Positions 26,728-36,000 of a stretch of DNA of 64,000 nt are shown here, one piece after another. The translations under genes and the position numbers were made by a program. The notes under the pieces were generated by a model, which had not been told where the DNA came from, made no database searches, and saw only the letters and a program-made list of their open reading frames with translations. The stretch spans positions 1 through 64,000 of the forward strand of contig SSXW01000010.1 in the NCBI GenBank assembly GCA_009469585.1. Direction: 5' to 3'. Origin of the DNA: Dechloromonas sp. Dech2017. Its GTDB lineage: Bacteria > Pseudomonadota > Gammaproteobacteria > Burkholderiales > Rhodocyclaceae. Within the stretch, counting starts at the first letter, position 1; every line of letters starts with the position of its first letter.

Positions 26728-27942
26728 ATGCATTTCGACGTCATCATCATCGGCGCCGGCGCCGCCGGCATGATGTGCGCCGCCCAGGCCGGCGGCCGCG
26801 GCCGGCGCGTGTTGCTCGTCGATCACGCCGACAAGCTGGGCGAGCGCATCCGCATTTCCGGCGGCGGCCGCTGCAATTTCACCAACCGCACGGTGAGCGC
26901 CGACAACTACCTGTCGCAGAACCCGCATTTCTGCCGTTCGGCGCTGGCCCGGTTCACCCAGTTCGATTTCATCGCCATGATGGACCGGCGGCGCATTCCC
27001 TACCACGAGCGCGAGCACGGCCAGCTGTTCTGCGACGAGACGGCCCAGGACATCATCGACATGCTGCGCGACGCCTGCGAAGACGCCGGCGTGCGTTTTG
27101 CCCACCCGTGCGCCGTGCACCACGTCGAGGCGAACCGTGAAGCCCCGGTCAAGCGCTTTGCCCTGGCCACCGATCAGGGGCGCTTCACCGGCCAGTCGCT
27201 GGTCGTGGCGACCGGCGGGCTGGCCATCCCGAAAATCGGCGCCAGCCCTTTCGGCTACCGCCTGGCCGAACAATTCGGCATCCCCGTCGTCGCCCCCAAG
27301 CCGGCCCTGGTGCCGCTTGCCCTGGTGCCGGAAATGCTCGAGCCGATCAAGCCGCTGGCCGGCGCCACGCTGGACGCGACGGCGAGTTTCGACCAGGCCG
27401 CGTTCCGCGAGAACGTGCTGATCACCCACCGTGGCCTGTCCGGCCCGGCCATCCTGCAGATTTCCAGCTACTGGCAGATGCAGGAATACGCCGGCGGCAA
27501 GAAGCGCCCGCTTGAAATCGACCTGCTGCCGGGGATCGACGCCGGCCAGTGGCTGGAACAGCACCGCCAGGGCCGCGTCCAACTGCCCAATCTGCTGGCC
27601 GAACACCTGCCGCGCCGATTTGCCCAGGAATGGTGCGCCCTGCTCGGTGGCGAAAAACTGGCCAGCCGGCCGATCGGCGAACTCGGCCGCCGCGACCTGG
27701 CGCTGGTCGCCAGCCAGTTGAACGCCTGGCCGCTGATGCCGTCCGGCACCTTGGGTTTTGCCAAGGCCGAAGTCACGCTGGGCGGCGTATCGACCGATGC
27801 GCTGTCATCGAAAACCATGGAGGCCAAGGCGCTGCCCGGCCTGTTCTTCATCGGCGAAGTGGTCGACGTCACCGGCTGGCTGGGCGGCTACAACTTCCAG
27901 TGGGCCTGGTCGTCGGGCTGGGTGGCCGGGCAGTTCGCCTGA
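26728..27942 (+). CDS. BaiN/HI0933 family FAD-dependent oxidoreductase
   Basis: A 404-residue flavoprotein of the HI0933/YhiN-like family. The Rossmann FAD motif is IIIGAGAAGMMCA near the start, followed by RISGGGRCNFTNRTV, the family signature, then VVATGGLAIPKIGAS and VVDVTGWLGGYNFQWAWSSG at the end. Substrate is unknown; relatives have been linked to bile-acid or other reductions, but that should not be transferred. It is divergent from trmA. Its stop codon overlaps the left arm of a large palindromic repeat. A distant relative is encoded at 40087-41346. Confidence 0.9.
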   Translation: MHFDVIIIGAGAAGMMCAAQAGGRGRRVLLVDHADKLGERIRISGGGRCNFTNRTVSADNYLSQNPHFCRSALARFTQFDFIAMMDRRRIPYHEREHGQLFCDETAQDIIDMLRDACEDAGVRFAHPCAVHHVEANREAPVKRFALATDQGRFTGQSLVVATGGLAIPKIGASPFGYRLAEQFGIPVVAPKPALVPLALVPEMLEPIKPLAGATLDATASFDQAAFRENVLITHRGLSGPAILQISSYWQMQEYAGGKKRPLEIDLLPGIDAGQWLEQHRQGRVQLPNLLAEHLPRRFAQEWCALLGGEKLASRPIGELGRRDLALVASQLNAWPLMPSGTLGFAKAEVTLGGVSTDALSSKTMEAKALPGLFFIGEVVDVTGWLGGYNFQWAWSSGWVAGQFA

Positions 27943-28102
27943 GAGCCTGTGAAATATTTGTTCACACCCGCTCCCGGCGCCCAGACCAGCCCGCTCGGCG
28001 TTGCCAATGCTCGCCATAGCCCGAGCTATGGCTGTGCTTGGCGCCTTGATCGGGCTCGCCTGGGCACCTTGCTCGGGCGCGCCCAAATAATTCACAGGCT
28101 CT
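27942..28102. repeat. 161-base MITE-like palindromic element
   Basis: Terminal arms AGAGCCTGTGAA (27942-27953) and TTCACAGGCTCT (28091-28102) are perfect inverted repeats, with the match extending to 17 of 18 bases. The centre is a perfect hairpin, GCCATAGC / GCTATGGC (28013-28032), loop CCGA. The interior is also self-complementary in blocks. No protein is encoded. The left arm overlaps the stop of the flavoprotein gene and the right arm ends 8 bases before the stop of the convergent glycosyltransferase gene. Confidence 0.7.
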
Positions 28103-28110
28103 GAGTCGGG

Positions 28111-29007
28111 CTAGCCTTGCGACAAGGTCGCCCGCCGCAGGCGAATTTTCTGCACGGCGCAGGTGCGCAGCAAGGAGGTCTTGCCGACCCATTTCAATCG
28201 CGAGGGGGGCGTCCCCTGCGCGTAGAGCTGGTCGACGTCCTCGGGAAGCTCCTCGGGCGGCTGCCAGCGCAGGCGTTCGACCAGCATCTCGTACTGGACG
28301 CCGCGCAGCGCATAGCGCCAGAGCCGGCGGAGGTAGGTCCGGTAGTCGCGCGGGCGCCACTGGCTGAGCGAACGGAACGAGAATCCGGCCTGCTGCGCGA
28401 ACACCACCTTGGCGGCGCCGGGCGCGGCCATGCCGAGCGGATTCAGGTCGCTCTGGGCGAACAGCGACACCGCCCAATCCTCGCCGATCAGGCCGCGCGG
28501 CATCGCTATCCTTCGCAGTCGCAGGCGCTGCACGAAATCCCGGGGCAAGGCGTACAAACCGCCGGCCAGCGTTCCGTTGGCCACCATGCGCCGGCACCAG
28601 GCCACCCGGTCCCGCCCGGAGGTGGGCAAACCGCCGACGGCGTTGGCCAGGGGGTGATCCCGCAAGGTGCTCGAAAAAGCCGAGAACGAGGTTGCTGTCA
28701 CCCGCACGTCGCCATCGACGAAGACATGCAAGGCCGCCTCGCTGAAAGGCGAAGTCGCCGATACCTCATGCACGTAGCGATTCCAGGCGTTTGCCTTGTC
28801 GGCCAAGGCGATCTCGACGACATCGATGTTCGGATGCCGGCTGGCAATAGCCCGGGCGACCGCCACCGTATCGTCGCGGCAGCCGTTGGCCAGGATGGCG
28901 ATCCGGCAGGGGAAAGCCGATGCGGCGGCGAGAATGCTGTCCAGCGTGGCGGCCAGATTGCGTGCCTCGTTGTGGGCGAATACGGCGACGGCAATGGTGT
29001 CGGTCAT
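28111..29007 (-). CDS. family 2 glycosyltransferase
   Basis: A 298-residue inverting-type glycosyltransferase (GT-A fold). The start MTDTIAVAVFAHNEARNLAA at 29007 fits the first strand of the family; the frame upstream is not conserved. The metal/nucleotide-sugar motif is VFVDGDVRV. IGEDWAVSL resembles the ED catalytic region. No clear membrane anchor is seen. The donor and acceptor are unknown, and no polysaccharide locus surrounds it. The 3' end abuts the palindromic repeat. Confidence 0.82.
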   Translation of the reverse strand: MTDTIAVAVFAHNEARNLAATLDSILAAASAFPCRIAILANGCRDDTVAVARAIASRHPNIDVVEIALADKANAWNRYVHEVSATSPFSEAALHVFVDGDVRVTATSFSAFSSTLRDHPLANAVGGLPTSGRDRVAWCRRMVANGTLAGGLYALPRDFVQRLRLRRIAMPRGLIGEDWAVSLFAQSDLNPLGMAAPGAAKVVFAQQAGFSFRSLSQWRPRDYRTYLRRLWRYALRGVQYEMLVERLRWQPPEELPEDVDQLYAQGTPPSRLKWVGKTSLLRTCAVQKIRLRRATLSQG

Positions 29008-29202
29008 GGCGTTTTGCCTCGATGGCCGCAGCAGAGCGGGCGAATGGGTGAGCCGGAATATTATGCGGGCATTGTCGGTACTTGGCCAACCACCGTTCGG
29101 CAGCGCGCTGCTCGGCGCCTTGCCCGGATAGCTTGGACCCGCCGATAATCGGCGGATGAACCCGATACCTTTCCTCTTTTTCCCACCCAAAGCGGTCCGT
29201 CG

Positions 29203-30054
29203 ATGAACGTCGTCCCCTTCGACAAATTGGCCTGCCCGCTCGACGGCGGGGCCTTGCAGCGCCATGGCGGCAGCTGGCGGTGCGCGGCCGGGCATTGCTT
29301 CGACGTGGCCGCCCAGGGTTACGCCAATCTGCTACCGGTGCAGCACAAACGCTCGCGCGATCCCGGCGACAGCAAGCTGATGGTCGAGGCCCGCCGGCGC
29401 TTTCTCAATGCCGGCTGCTACCAGCCGATCGCCGCCGCGGTCAGCCGGTTGGTGCTGGCCGGCGCCTCGCCCGGGGCGACCCTGGCCTGCCTCGATGCCG
29501 GTTGCGGCGAGGGCTATTACCTGCGGCAATTGGCGGCAGCGGCCGTCGGCGGGCCTCAGCTGGCCCTGCTCGGGCTCGACATTTCCAAGTGGGCCGTCCT
29601 GGCGGCGGCCAAGCAGGACAAGCGGCCGAACTGGCTGGTCGGCAGCAATGCCAAGCTGCCGGTCTTGCCGGCAACGGTGGATCGGGTGCTGTGCCTGTTC
29701 GGTTTCCCGGTCTACGGTGAGTTCGTCCGGGTGCTGAAGCCGGAAGGCGAGTTGCTGCAGGTCGATGCCGGGCCGGATCACCTGTGCGAGCTGCGCCGGA
29801 TCATCTATCCCAGCCTGAAGGCGGAGCGGGCTGCCGAGGCCGCGCCGCCACCCGGGTTCGATCACCTGGCGACGGAAAGCCTGCGCTTTGTGTTGCCGCT
29901 GGTCGGGGCCGAGCCGATCGCCGACCTGCTGGCGATGACGCCGCATCTGTATCGGGCCAGCGCCGAGGGCCGGGCGCGGGCGGCAGCCTTGAGCGAACTG
30001 GAGCTGACCGTCGATGTCCGACTGGCCCGCTACCGGCGGGCCGTTGCCGGCTGA
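29203..30054 (+). CDS. RlmA-like 23S rRNA guanine-N1 methyltransferase
   Basis: A 283-residue methyltransferase similar to RlmA (rRNA G745 N1). QGYANLLPVQHKRSRDPGDS is the RlmA family signature, and the SAM fold shows CLDAGCGEGYYLRQL. The N-terminal zinc ribbon is incomplete: the first ligand pair, usually CPLC, is CPLDGG here, although the later WRCAAGHCFD is kept. Zinc binding may be weakened, or another residue may replace the missing cysteine. Target position on rRNA is inferred from the family only. It is divergent from the glycosyltransferase gene. Confidence 0.82.
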   Translation: MNVVPFDKLACPLDGGALQRHGGSWRCAAGHCFDVAAQGYANLLPVQHKRSRDPGDSKLMVEARRRFLNAGCYQPIAAAVSRLVLAGASPGATLACLDAGCGEGYYLRQLAAAAVGGPQLALLGLDISKWAVLAAAKQDKRPNWLVGSNAKLPVLPATVDRVLCLFGFPVYGEFVRVLKPEGELLQVDAGPDHLCELRRIIYPSLKAERAAEAAPPPGFDHLATESLRFVLPLVGAEPIADLLAMTPHLYRASAEGRARAAALSELELTVDVRLARYRRAVAG

Positions 30055-30060
30055 GACGCC

Positions 30061-31677
30061 TTACGGCTGGCCAACCATGGCCAGCGCCACCGCCTCGGCG
30101 ACCTTGATGCCATCGACGCCGGCCGACAGGATGCCGCCGGCGTAGCCGGCACCCTCGCCGGCCGGGTAGAGGCCGCGCGTGTTGATGCTCTGGAAGTCGG
30201 GCCCGCGCTTGATGCGGATCGGCGACGAGGTGCGCGTCTCGACGCCGGTCAACACGGCGTCGGCCATGGCGAAGCCGCGGATCTGCTTGTCGAAGGCCGG
30301 GATGGCTTCGCGCAGGGCTTCGATGACGTAGGGCGGCACGCAGCTCGAAAGATCGGTCATGTGCACGCCGGGCTGGTACGAGGGATCGACCGCGCCGAGC
30401 GCCGTCGACGGCCGTCCGGCCAGGAAGTCGCCGATGCGCTGGGCCGGCGCCTCGTAGGTGCTGCCGCCGGCGACGAAGGCGGCGGATTCCCAGTGGCGCT
30501 GGAAGTCGATGCCGGCCAGCGGGTTGGTCTTGTAGTCGCCGGGGAAGTCCTCGGGTTTGACCTCGACGACCAGCGCCGCGTTGGCGTTGCGCTCGGCACG
30601 CGAATACTGGCTCATGCCGTTGGTCACCACGCGCCCCGGCTCCGAGGTGGCGGCGACGACCTGGCCGCCCGGGCACATGCAGAAACTGTAGGCGGCGCGG
30701 CCGTTCTTGCAGTGGTGCACCAGCTTGTAGTCGGCGGCGCCGAGGATCTCGTTGCCGGCGTTGGGGCCGAAGCGGGCCTGGTCGATGAGCGTTTGCGGGT
30801 GCTCGACGCGGAAGCCGATGGAGAAGGGCTTGGCTTCGATGTAAACACCCTGCTCGTAAAGCGTCTGGAAGGTGTCGCGGGCGCTGTGGCCGACGGCCAG
30901 CACGACATGGTCGGTGGCGATGGTCGCGCCATCGGCCAGTACGACGCCGCGTACCTGATGGTTTTCGATGACCAGCCGCTCGACCTTGCTGCCGAAGCGG
31001 ATTTCGCCCCCCAGTTCGGTGATCGTGGCGCGGATGTTCTCGACCATCTTGACCAGCCGGAAGGTGCCGATGTGCGGCTTGCTGACATACATGATCTCTT
31101 CCGGCGCGCCGGCCTTGACGAATTCCTCGAGCACCTTGCGGCCGTGGTGCTGCGGGTCCTTGATCTGGCTGTAGAGCTTGCCGTCGGAAAAGGTGCCGGC
31201 GCCGCCTTCGCCGAACTGGACGTTCGATTCGGGGTTGAGCTTGTTGTTGCGCCACAGGCCCCAGGTGTCCTTGGTCCGTTCGCGTACGGCCTTGCCGCGT
31301 TCGAGGATGATCGGCTTGAAGCCCATCTGGGCCAGGATCAGCCCGGCCAGCAGGCCGCAGGGGCCGGTGCCGATGACGACCGGGCGGGTCTTGAGTTCGG
31401 CCGGCGCCTGGGCGACGAACTGGTAAAGGGTATCCGGCGTCGGGCCGAGGTGGCGGTCATCGGCCAGCCTGGCGAGCAGCGCGGCTTCGTCGGCGACGGT
31501 GAAATCCAGCGTGTAGATCAGCACGATGGCCGATTTCTTGCGCGCGTCGTAGCTGCGCTTGAAGATCGTGAAATCGAGCAGTTCGCCGTCGGCGATGCCC
31601 AGGCGCCGGCAGAGCGCCGGGCGCAAGGCGTCGGCGGCATGGTCGAGGGGGAGCTTCAGTTCGGTCAGTCGCAGCAT
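30061..31677 (-). CDS. FAD-dependent dehydrogenase-like protein
   Basis: A 538-residue NAD(P)/FAD-dependent oxidoreductase from the ATG at 31677 (MLRLTELKLPLDHAADAL). The FAD motif is IGTGPCGLLAGLILAQMG near residue 115, then FGEGGAGTFSDGKLYSQIKD, a family hallmark. The C-terminus has GLYPAGEGAGYAGGI, the second FAD contact. The first 100 residues form a small RNA-binding-like domain typical of this group (YDARKKSA). The substrate is unknown. The stop lies close to the stop of the convergent rlmA-like gene. Confidence 0.86.
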   Translation of the reverse strand: MLRLTELKLPLDHAADALRPALCRRLGIADGELLDFTIFKRSYDARKKSAIVLIYTLDFTVADEAALLARLADDRHLGPTPDTLYQFVAQAPAELKTRPVVIGTGPCGLLAGLILAQMGFKPIILERGKAVRERTKDTWGLWRNNKLNPESNVQFGEGGAGTFSDGKLYSQIKDPQHHGRKVLEEFVKAGAPEEIMYVSKPHIGTFRLVKMVENIRATITELGGEIRFGSKVERLVIENHQVRGVVLADGATIATDHVVLAVGHSARDTFQTLYEQGVYIEAKPFSIGFRVEHPQTLIDQARFGPNAGNEILGAADYKLVHHCKNGRAAYSFCMCPGGQVVAATSEPGRVVTNGMSQYSRAERNANAALVVEVKPEDFPGDYKTNPLAGIDFQRHWESAAFVAGGSTYEAPAQRIGDFLAGRPSTALGAVDPSYQPGVHMTDLSSCVPPYVIEALREAIPAFDKQIRGFAMADAVLTGVETRTSSPIRIKRGPDFQSINTRGLYPAGEGAGYAGGILSAGVDGIKVAEAVALAMVGQP

Positions 31678-31687
31678 GCCGGCGCGC

Positions 31688-32176
31688 TCAGCGTTCCTTG
31701 AACTGCTTGTGACAACTCTTGCAGGTTTCGTGCAGGGTTTCGTAGGCCGCTTCGACCTGGGCCTTGTCCTTGTTGCGGGTGGCGGCGAGCAGGGCGTCGG
31801 TGGCGGCGATGAAATCCTGGCGGGCTTTCTCGAACTGCTCCGGCTGCTTCCAGACTTCTGCCGTCGCCTTGCTCGGCGGGTAGTGGGTATCCGGCCCGAA
31901 GTGGGGCCACGGGCCATCGCGCCTGGCGGCCAGCGCCTCGGCCATGGGGATGAACTGGTCGGCGTCGTAGCGGTTCTTGCGCAGTTGCACGCCCATCGGC
32001 TCGAAGGCCTTGACGATTTCCTTGAAAGCCGCCTGGCGGTGCTTGACCGGCTGGCCCGGGCGGGTATCTTCAACGGCCGTCTCGCCGCAGCCGGCGAACA
32101 GCGTGGCGGCGAGAACGGCAGTGGCGGTTCCCGCGGTCAACGGCAAAAAAGGGCGAAATTTGAAAAATTGCGGCAT
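31688..32176 (-). CDS. class II cytochrome c (c556/c' type), possible lipoprotein
   Basis: A 162-residue exported cytochrome. The single heme site CKSCHKQF is close to the C-terminus, the signature of class II cytochromes (c556 or c'), which are four-helix bundles. The N-terminus MPQFFKFRPFLPLTAG leads to a hydrophobic stretch and LFAGCG, which may be a lipobox, so it could be membrane-anchored. The ATG is at 32176. Part of the signal peptide is encoded by a copy of the interspersed repeat. It is 10 bases upstream of the oxidoreductase gene on the same strand. Confidence 0.85.
   Translation of the reverse strand: MPQFFKFRPFLPLTAGTATAVLAATLFAGCGETAVEDTRPGQPVKHRQAAFKEIVKAFEPMGVQLRKNRYDADQFIPMAEALAARRDGPWPHFGPDTHYPPSKATAEVWKQPEQFEKARQDFIAATDALLAATRNKDKAQVEAAYETLHETCKSCHKQFKER
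32130..32160 (+). repeat. interspersed A-tract repeat, copy 3
   Basis: CCCGCGGTCAACGGCAAAAA, then AGGGCGAAATT. It lies inside the signal-peptide region of the cytochrome gene, antisense to it, so the peptide reads FRPFLPLTAG across the copy. Confidence 0.68.
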
Positions 32177-32264
32177 GGCGGGCAATCGGCGACGAGGGAA
32201 GGGGTAGGGGAGGGCGGGAGGCCGCATTATACGGCCGTCGTTGGCAGGCTGCCGGCTGGGCCGA

Positions 32265-32804
32265 TCAGCCGCCGTTGTCCAGCGTCTTGATCAGATCGAA
32301 CAGGCGTTCGTAGAAATAGGGCGAGGTGATCGTTTCCTCGCCGACCTTGACCAGCGTGTCCTTGTCGATCGACCAGGGCAGCGAAATCGAGCCGAGCGCG
32401 GCGACGCTGACTCCGGCGTTGGTGCCCTTGGCCTTCATTTCGTAGCGGGTTTCCAGGGCGCTGGCGTAGATCACCGAACCCAGCGCGCTGGGCAGGCAGA
32501 CCATGGTGATGCTCAGGCGGTCGGCATCTTCAGGCGACGGGCGGAAATATTTTTCGCCGCGGATGGTGCCCTGCCGGGTGTCGTCGATCTGGTAGCCCTG
32601 GCTGAGCAGGGCGCGCTTGACGATCTCGCAGGCGGCGTCGGGCTCACGGCTGCTGTAGTACTCGAACGGGGAGTCGCTGGAGAAGGTCTCGGTCTGGTAG
32701 GAACGCGACTGCTTGAACGAGCCGCAGGCGACCAGGGAGACGCTGAGCAGGAGGACGGCAAGGCGTCGACAGCGGGCAAGCGGGAACATGTCATCAACTT
32801 TCAT
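32265..32804 (-). CDS. DUF2242 family lipoprotein
   Basis: A 179-residue predicted lipoprotein. The signal peptide ends with the lipobox LVACGS, so the mature N-terminus would be a lipidated cysteine. FKQSRSYQTETFSSDSPF follows, typical of DUF2242. The remainder is a soluble domain with no catalytic motif I recognise (YEMKAKGTNAGVSVAALG). The start at ATG 32804 (MKVDDMFPLARCRRLAVLL) gives a normal signal; the longer frame is unlikely. It has its own gene orientation against the transglutaminase operon. Function unknown. Confidence 0.8.
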   Translation of the reverse strand: MKVDDMFPLARCRRLAVLLLSVSLVACGSFKQSRSYQTETFSSDSPFEYYSSREPDAACEIVKRALLSQGYQIDDTRQGTIRGEKYFRPSPEDADRLSITMVCLPSALGSVIYASALETRYEMKAKGTNAGVSVAALGSISLPWSIDKDTLVKVGEETITSPYFYERLFDLIKTLDNGG

Positions 32805-33037
32805 CAGCCCGTATTTTAGGCAATTTTCGTCGGCCTCAGGGTGTTTGATTTCATCGACATGGCGTAACCTTGGAGCAGCCGATGCTCTGTGAATACAGGC
32901 ACCGCGCTGGTGCATGCGCCCCATTTTCAGGCTGCATGCACCATTCGGTAAGGTTGTCCGTGTTGTAAAACAAGGGCTTGTCACGTGGTTCGTGTCTTGC
33001 TTAGCAGCCTGTAGTCATTTTCGCCTGGAGCCAGCTC

Positions 33038-36000
33038 GTGTCTATCCATGTCGCACTCAGTCATGTCACCAAATATCGCTACGACCGTTTGATCAATCTC
33101 GGCGCGCAAGTCATCCGGCTGCGCCCCTGTCCGCATTCGCGAACCCGCATCCTGTCCTACTCGCTGAAGATCGGCCCGGACAAGCATTTCATCAACTGGC
33201 AGCAGGACCCGCAGGGCAACTACCTGGCCCGCCTGGTTTTCCCGGAAAAGACCCGCGAATTCAGCTTCGAGATCGACATGGTGGCCGAGATGTCGGTCAT
33301 CAACCCCTTCGATTTCTTTCTCGAGGAACACGCCGAGAATTTCCCCTTCGATTACGAAGCCTGGCAGCGCCATGAACTGACGCCCTACCTGTACAAGGTG
33401 GCCGGCGGCGAGTTGTTCGACCAGTATGTGGCGGCCATTCCGCGCCAGCCGAAGCGCTGTGTTGACTTCCTCGTCGCCCTCAATGCCAAGCTGCAGCAGG
33501 ACATCGGCTACACCATCCGGATGGAACCGGGCGTCCAGACGCCGGAAGAAACCCTGACCAAGAAAACCGGCTCGTGCCGCGACACCGCCTGGCTGCTGGT
33601 GCAGATCATGCGACACCTCGGCCTGGCTGCCCGCTTCGTTTCCGGCTACCTGATCCAGCTCACCGCCGACGTCAAGTCGCTGGACGGCCCCTCCGGCCCC
33701 GAAGCCGACTTCACCGACCTCCATGCCTGGGCCGAGGTCTACCTGCCGGGCGCCGGCTGGGTCGGCCTCGACCCGACTTCCGGCCTGTTCGCCGGCGAAG
33801 GCCACATCCCGCTCGCCTGCACGCCGGAACCATCGTCGGCGGCGCCGGTGACCGGGGCGATCGACGAGTGCGAAACCGAGTTCGAACACCACATGCAGGT
33901 CACCCGCATCTGGGAAGCGCCGCGCGTCACCAAGCCCTACACCGACGAGCAATGGACCGAGATCGAAAACCTCGGCCACCGCATCGACGACACCCTCGGC
34001 CAGCTCGACGTGCGCCTGACCCAGGGCGGCGAACCGACCTTCGTCGCCGTCGACGACCCGGACGGCGCCGAGTGGAACACCACCGCCCTCGGCCCGACCA
34101 AGCGTCTGTTCGCCGCCGACCTCTTCCACCGCCTGCGCGAGAAATACGCGCCGAACGGCCTGATGCACTTCGGCCAGGGCAAGTGGTATCCCGGCGAGCA
34201 ACTGCCGCGCTGGAGCCTCAACTGCTTCTGGCGCAAGGACGGCGAGCCGATCTGGAATTCACCGGCGCTCTACGCCAACGAACGGGTCGACTACGGCGTC
34301 ACCGCCGAGCAGGCCGGCACCTTCCTGAAGAAGGTCGCGCGCCGCCTCGGCGTCACCGACGAATACGTCTTCCCCGGCTACGAGGACGTCTACTACTACA
34401 TGTGGCGCGAGCGCCGCCTGCCGGACAACGTCGATCCCTTCGATTCGCGTGTCGACGACCCGCTCGAGCGGGCCCGCCTGATGAAGGTGTTCACCCAGGG
34501 CATGACCCATGTCGTCGGCCACACCCTGCCGATCATGAAGAATGTCTGGGGGCAGTGGCAGACCGGGCCGTGGTTCCTGCGTTCCGAGCGCTGCTACCTG
34601 TTCCCCGGCGACTCGCCGATGGGCTACCGCCTGCCGCTCGACTCGCAGCCATGGACGGCGCAGAGCGACTACCCCTACGTCAACCCGCCCGATGCCGAGA
34701 CGGCGACCGACCCGCTCGACAGCTATGCCCAGTACCGCGCCCGGGTCAGCGGCGAACGGGCGGCCAGCGCCCCGCTCATGCAGGACCGGCGCAGCGCCGC
34801 CGGTTTTGCCGACGGCTCCGGCGATGGACGGGGCAAGGGCCAGGGCCCGGGCAAGCGACACGCCTGGGACAAGCCGACCGACACCAAACCCGGCTTCAAG
34901 GAATCGGCCGGCTGGATCACCCGCCTGGCCATGTGCGCCGAGCCGCGCGACGGCAAGCTCTACCTCTTCATGCCGCCGACCCAGACGCTGGACGACTACC
35001 TCGAAGTCGTCGCCGCCGTCGAGGCGACGGCCGAGGAAATGAACCTGCCGGTCATCATGGAAGGCTACGAGCCGCCCTCCGATCCGCGCCTGACGCACTT
35101 CCGCGTCACGCCCGACCCCGGCGTCATCGAAGTCAACATCCATCCGGCCAGGTCCTGGGACCAGCTGGTCGACCAGACCACCCACCTCTACGAGTCGGCC
35201 TACTACTCGCGCCTGACCACCGAGAAGTTCATGGTCGACGGCCGCCACACCGGCACCGGCGGCGGCAACCACTTCGTGCTCGGCGGCGCCACGCCCAACG
35301 ATTCGCCCTTCCTCCGCCGGCCGGACCTGCTCAGGAGCCTGATCGCCTACTGGCACAACCACCCCAGCCTGTCCTACCTGTTCTCCGGCCTGTTCATCGG
35401 CCCGACCAGCCAGGCGCCACGGGTCGACGAAGCGCGCAACGACAGCCTCTACGAGCTGGAAATCGCCTTCAAGCAGATTCCCCAGCCGGGTGGCGTCGTG
35501 CCGCCGTGGCTGATCGACCGCATCCTGCGCAACCTGCTCATCGACGTCAGCGGCAACACCCATCGCGCCGAGTTCTGCATCGACAAGCTCTACTCGCCGG
35601 ACGGCCCGACCGGCCGCCTCGGCCTGCTCGAGTTGCGCGCCTTCGAGATGCCGCCGCACGCCCGCATGTCGCTCGCCCAGCAACTGCTGCTGCGCGCCCT
35701 GATCGCCCGCTTCTGGGAACAGCCCTACGAGCCGGCCCGGCTGGCCCGCTGGGGCACCGAGCTGCACGACCGCTTCATGCTGCCCTTCTACGTCGAGCAG
35801 GATTTCCGCGATGTCATGGAGGAAATGCAGCAGGCCGGCTTCGCCTTCAAGCCGGAATGGTTCGCCCCGCATTTCGAATTCCGCTTCCCGAAATACGGCG
35901 ATTTCGCCGTCAAGGGCATCGAGTTCGAACTGCGCCACGCCCTCGAACCCTGGCACGTCATGGGCGAGGAGGGCGGCGCCGGGGCCACCGTGCGCTACGT

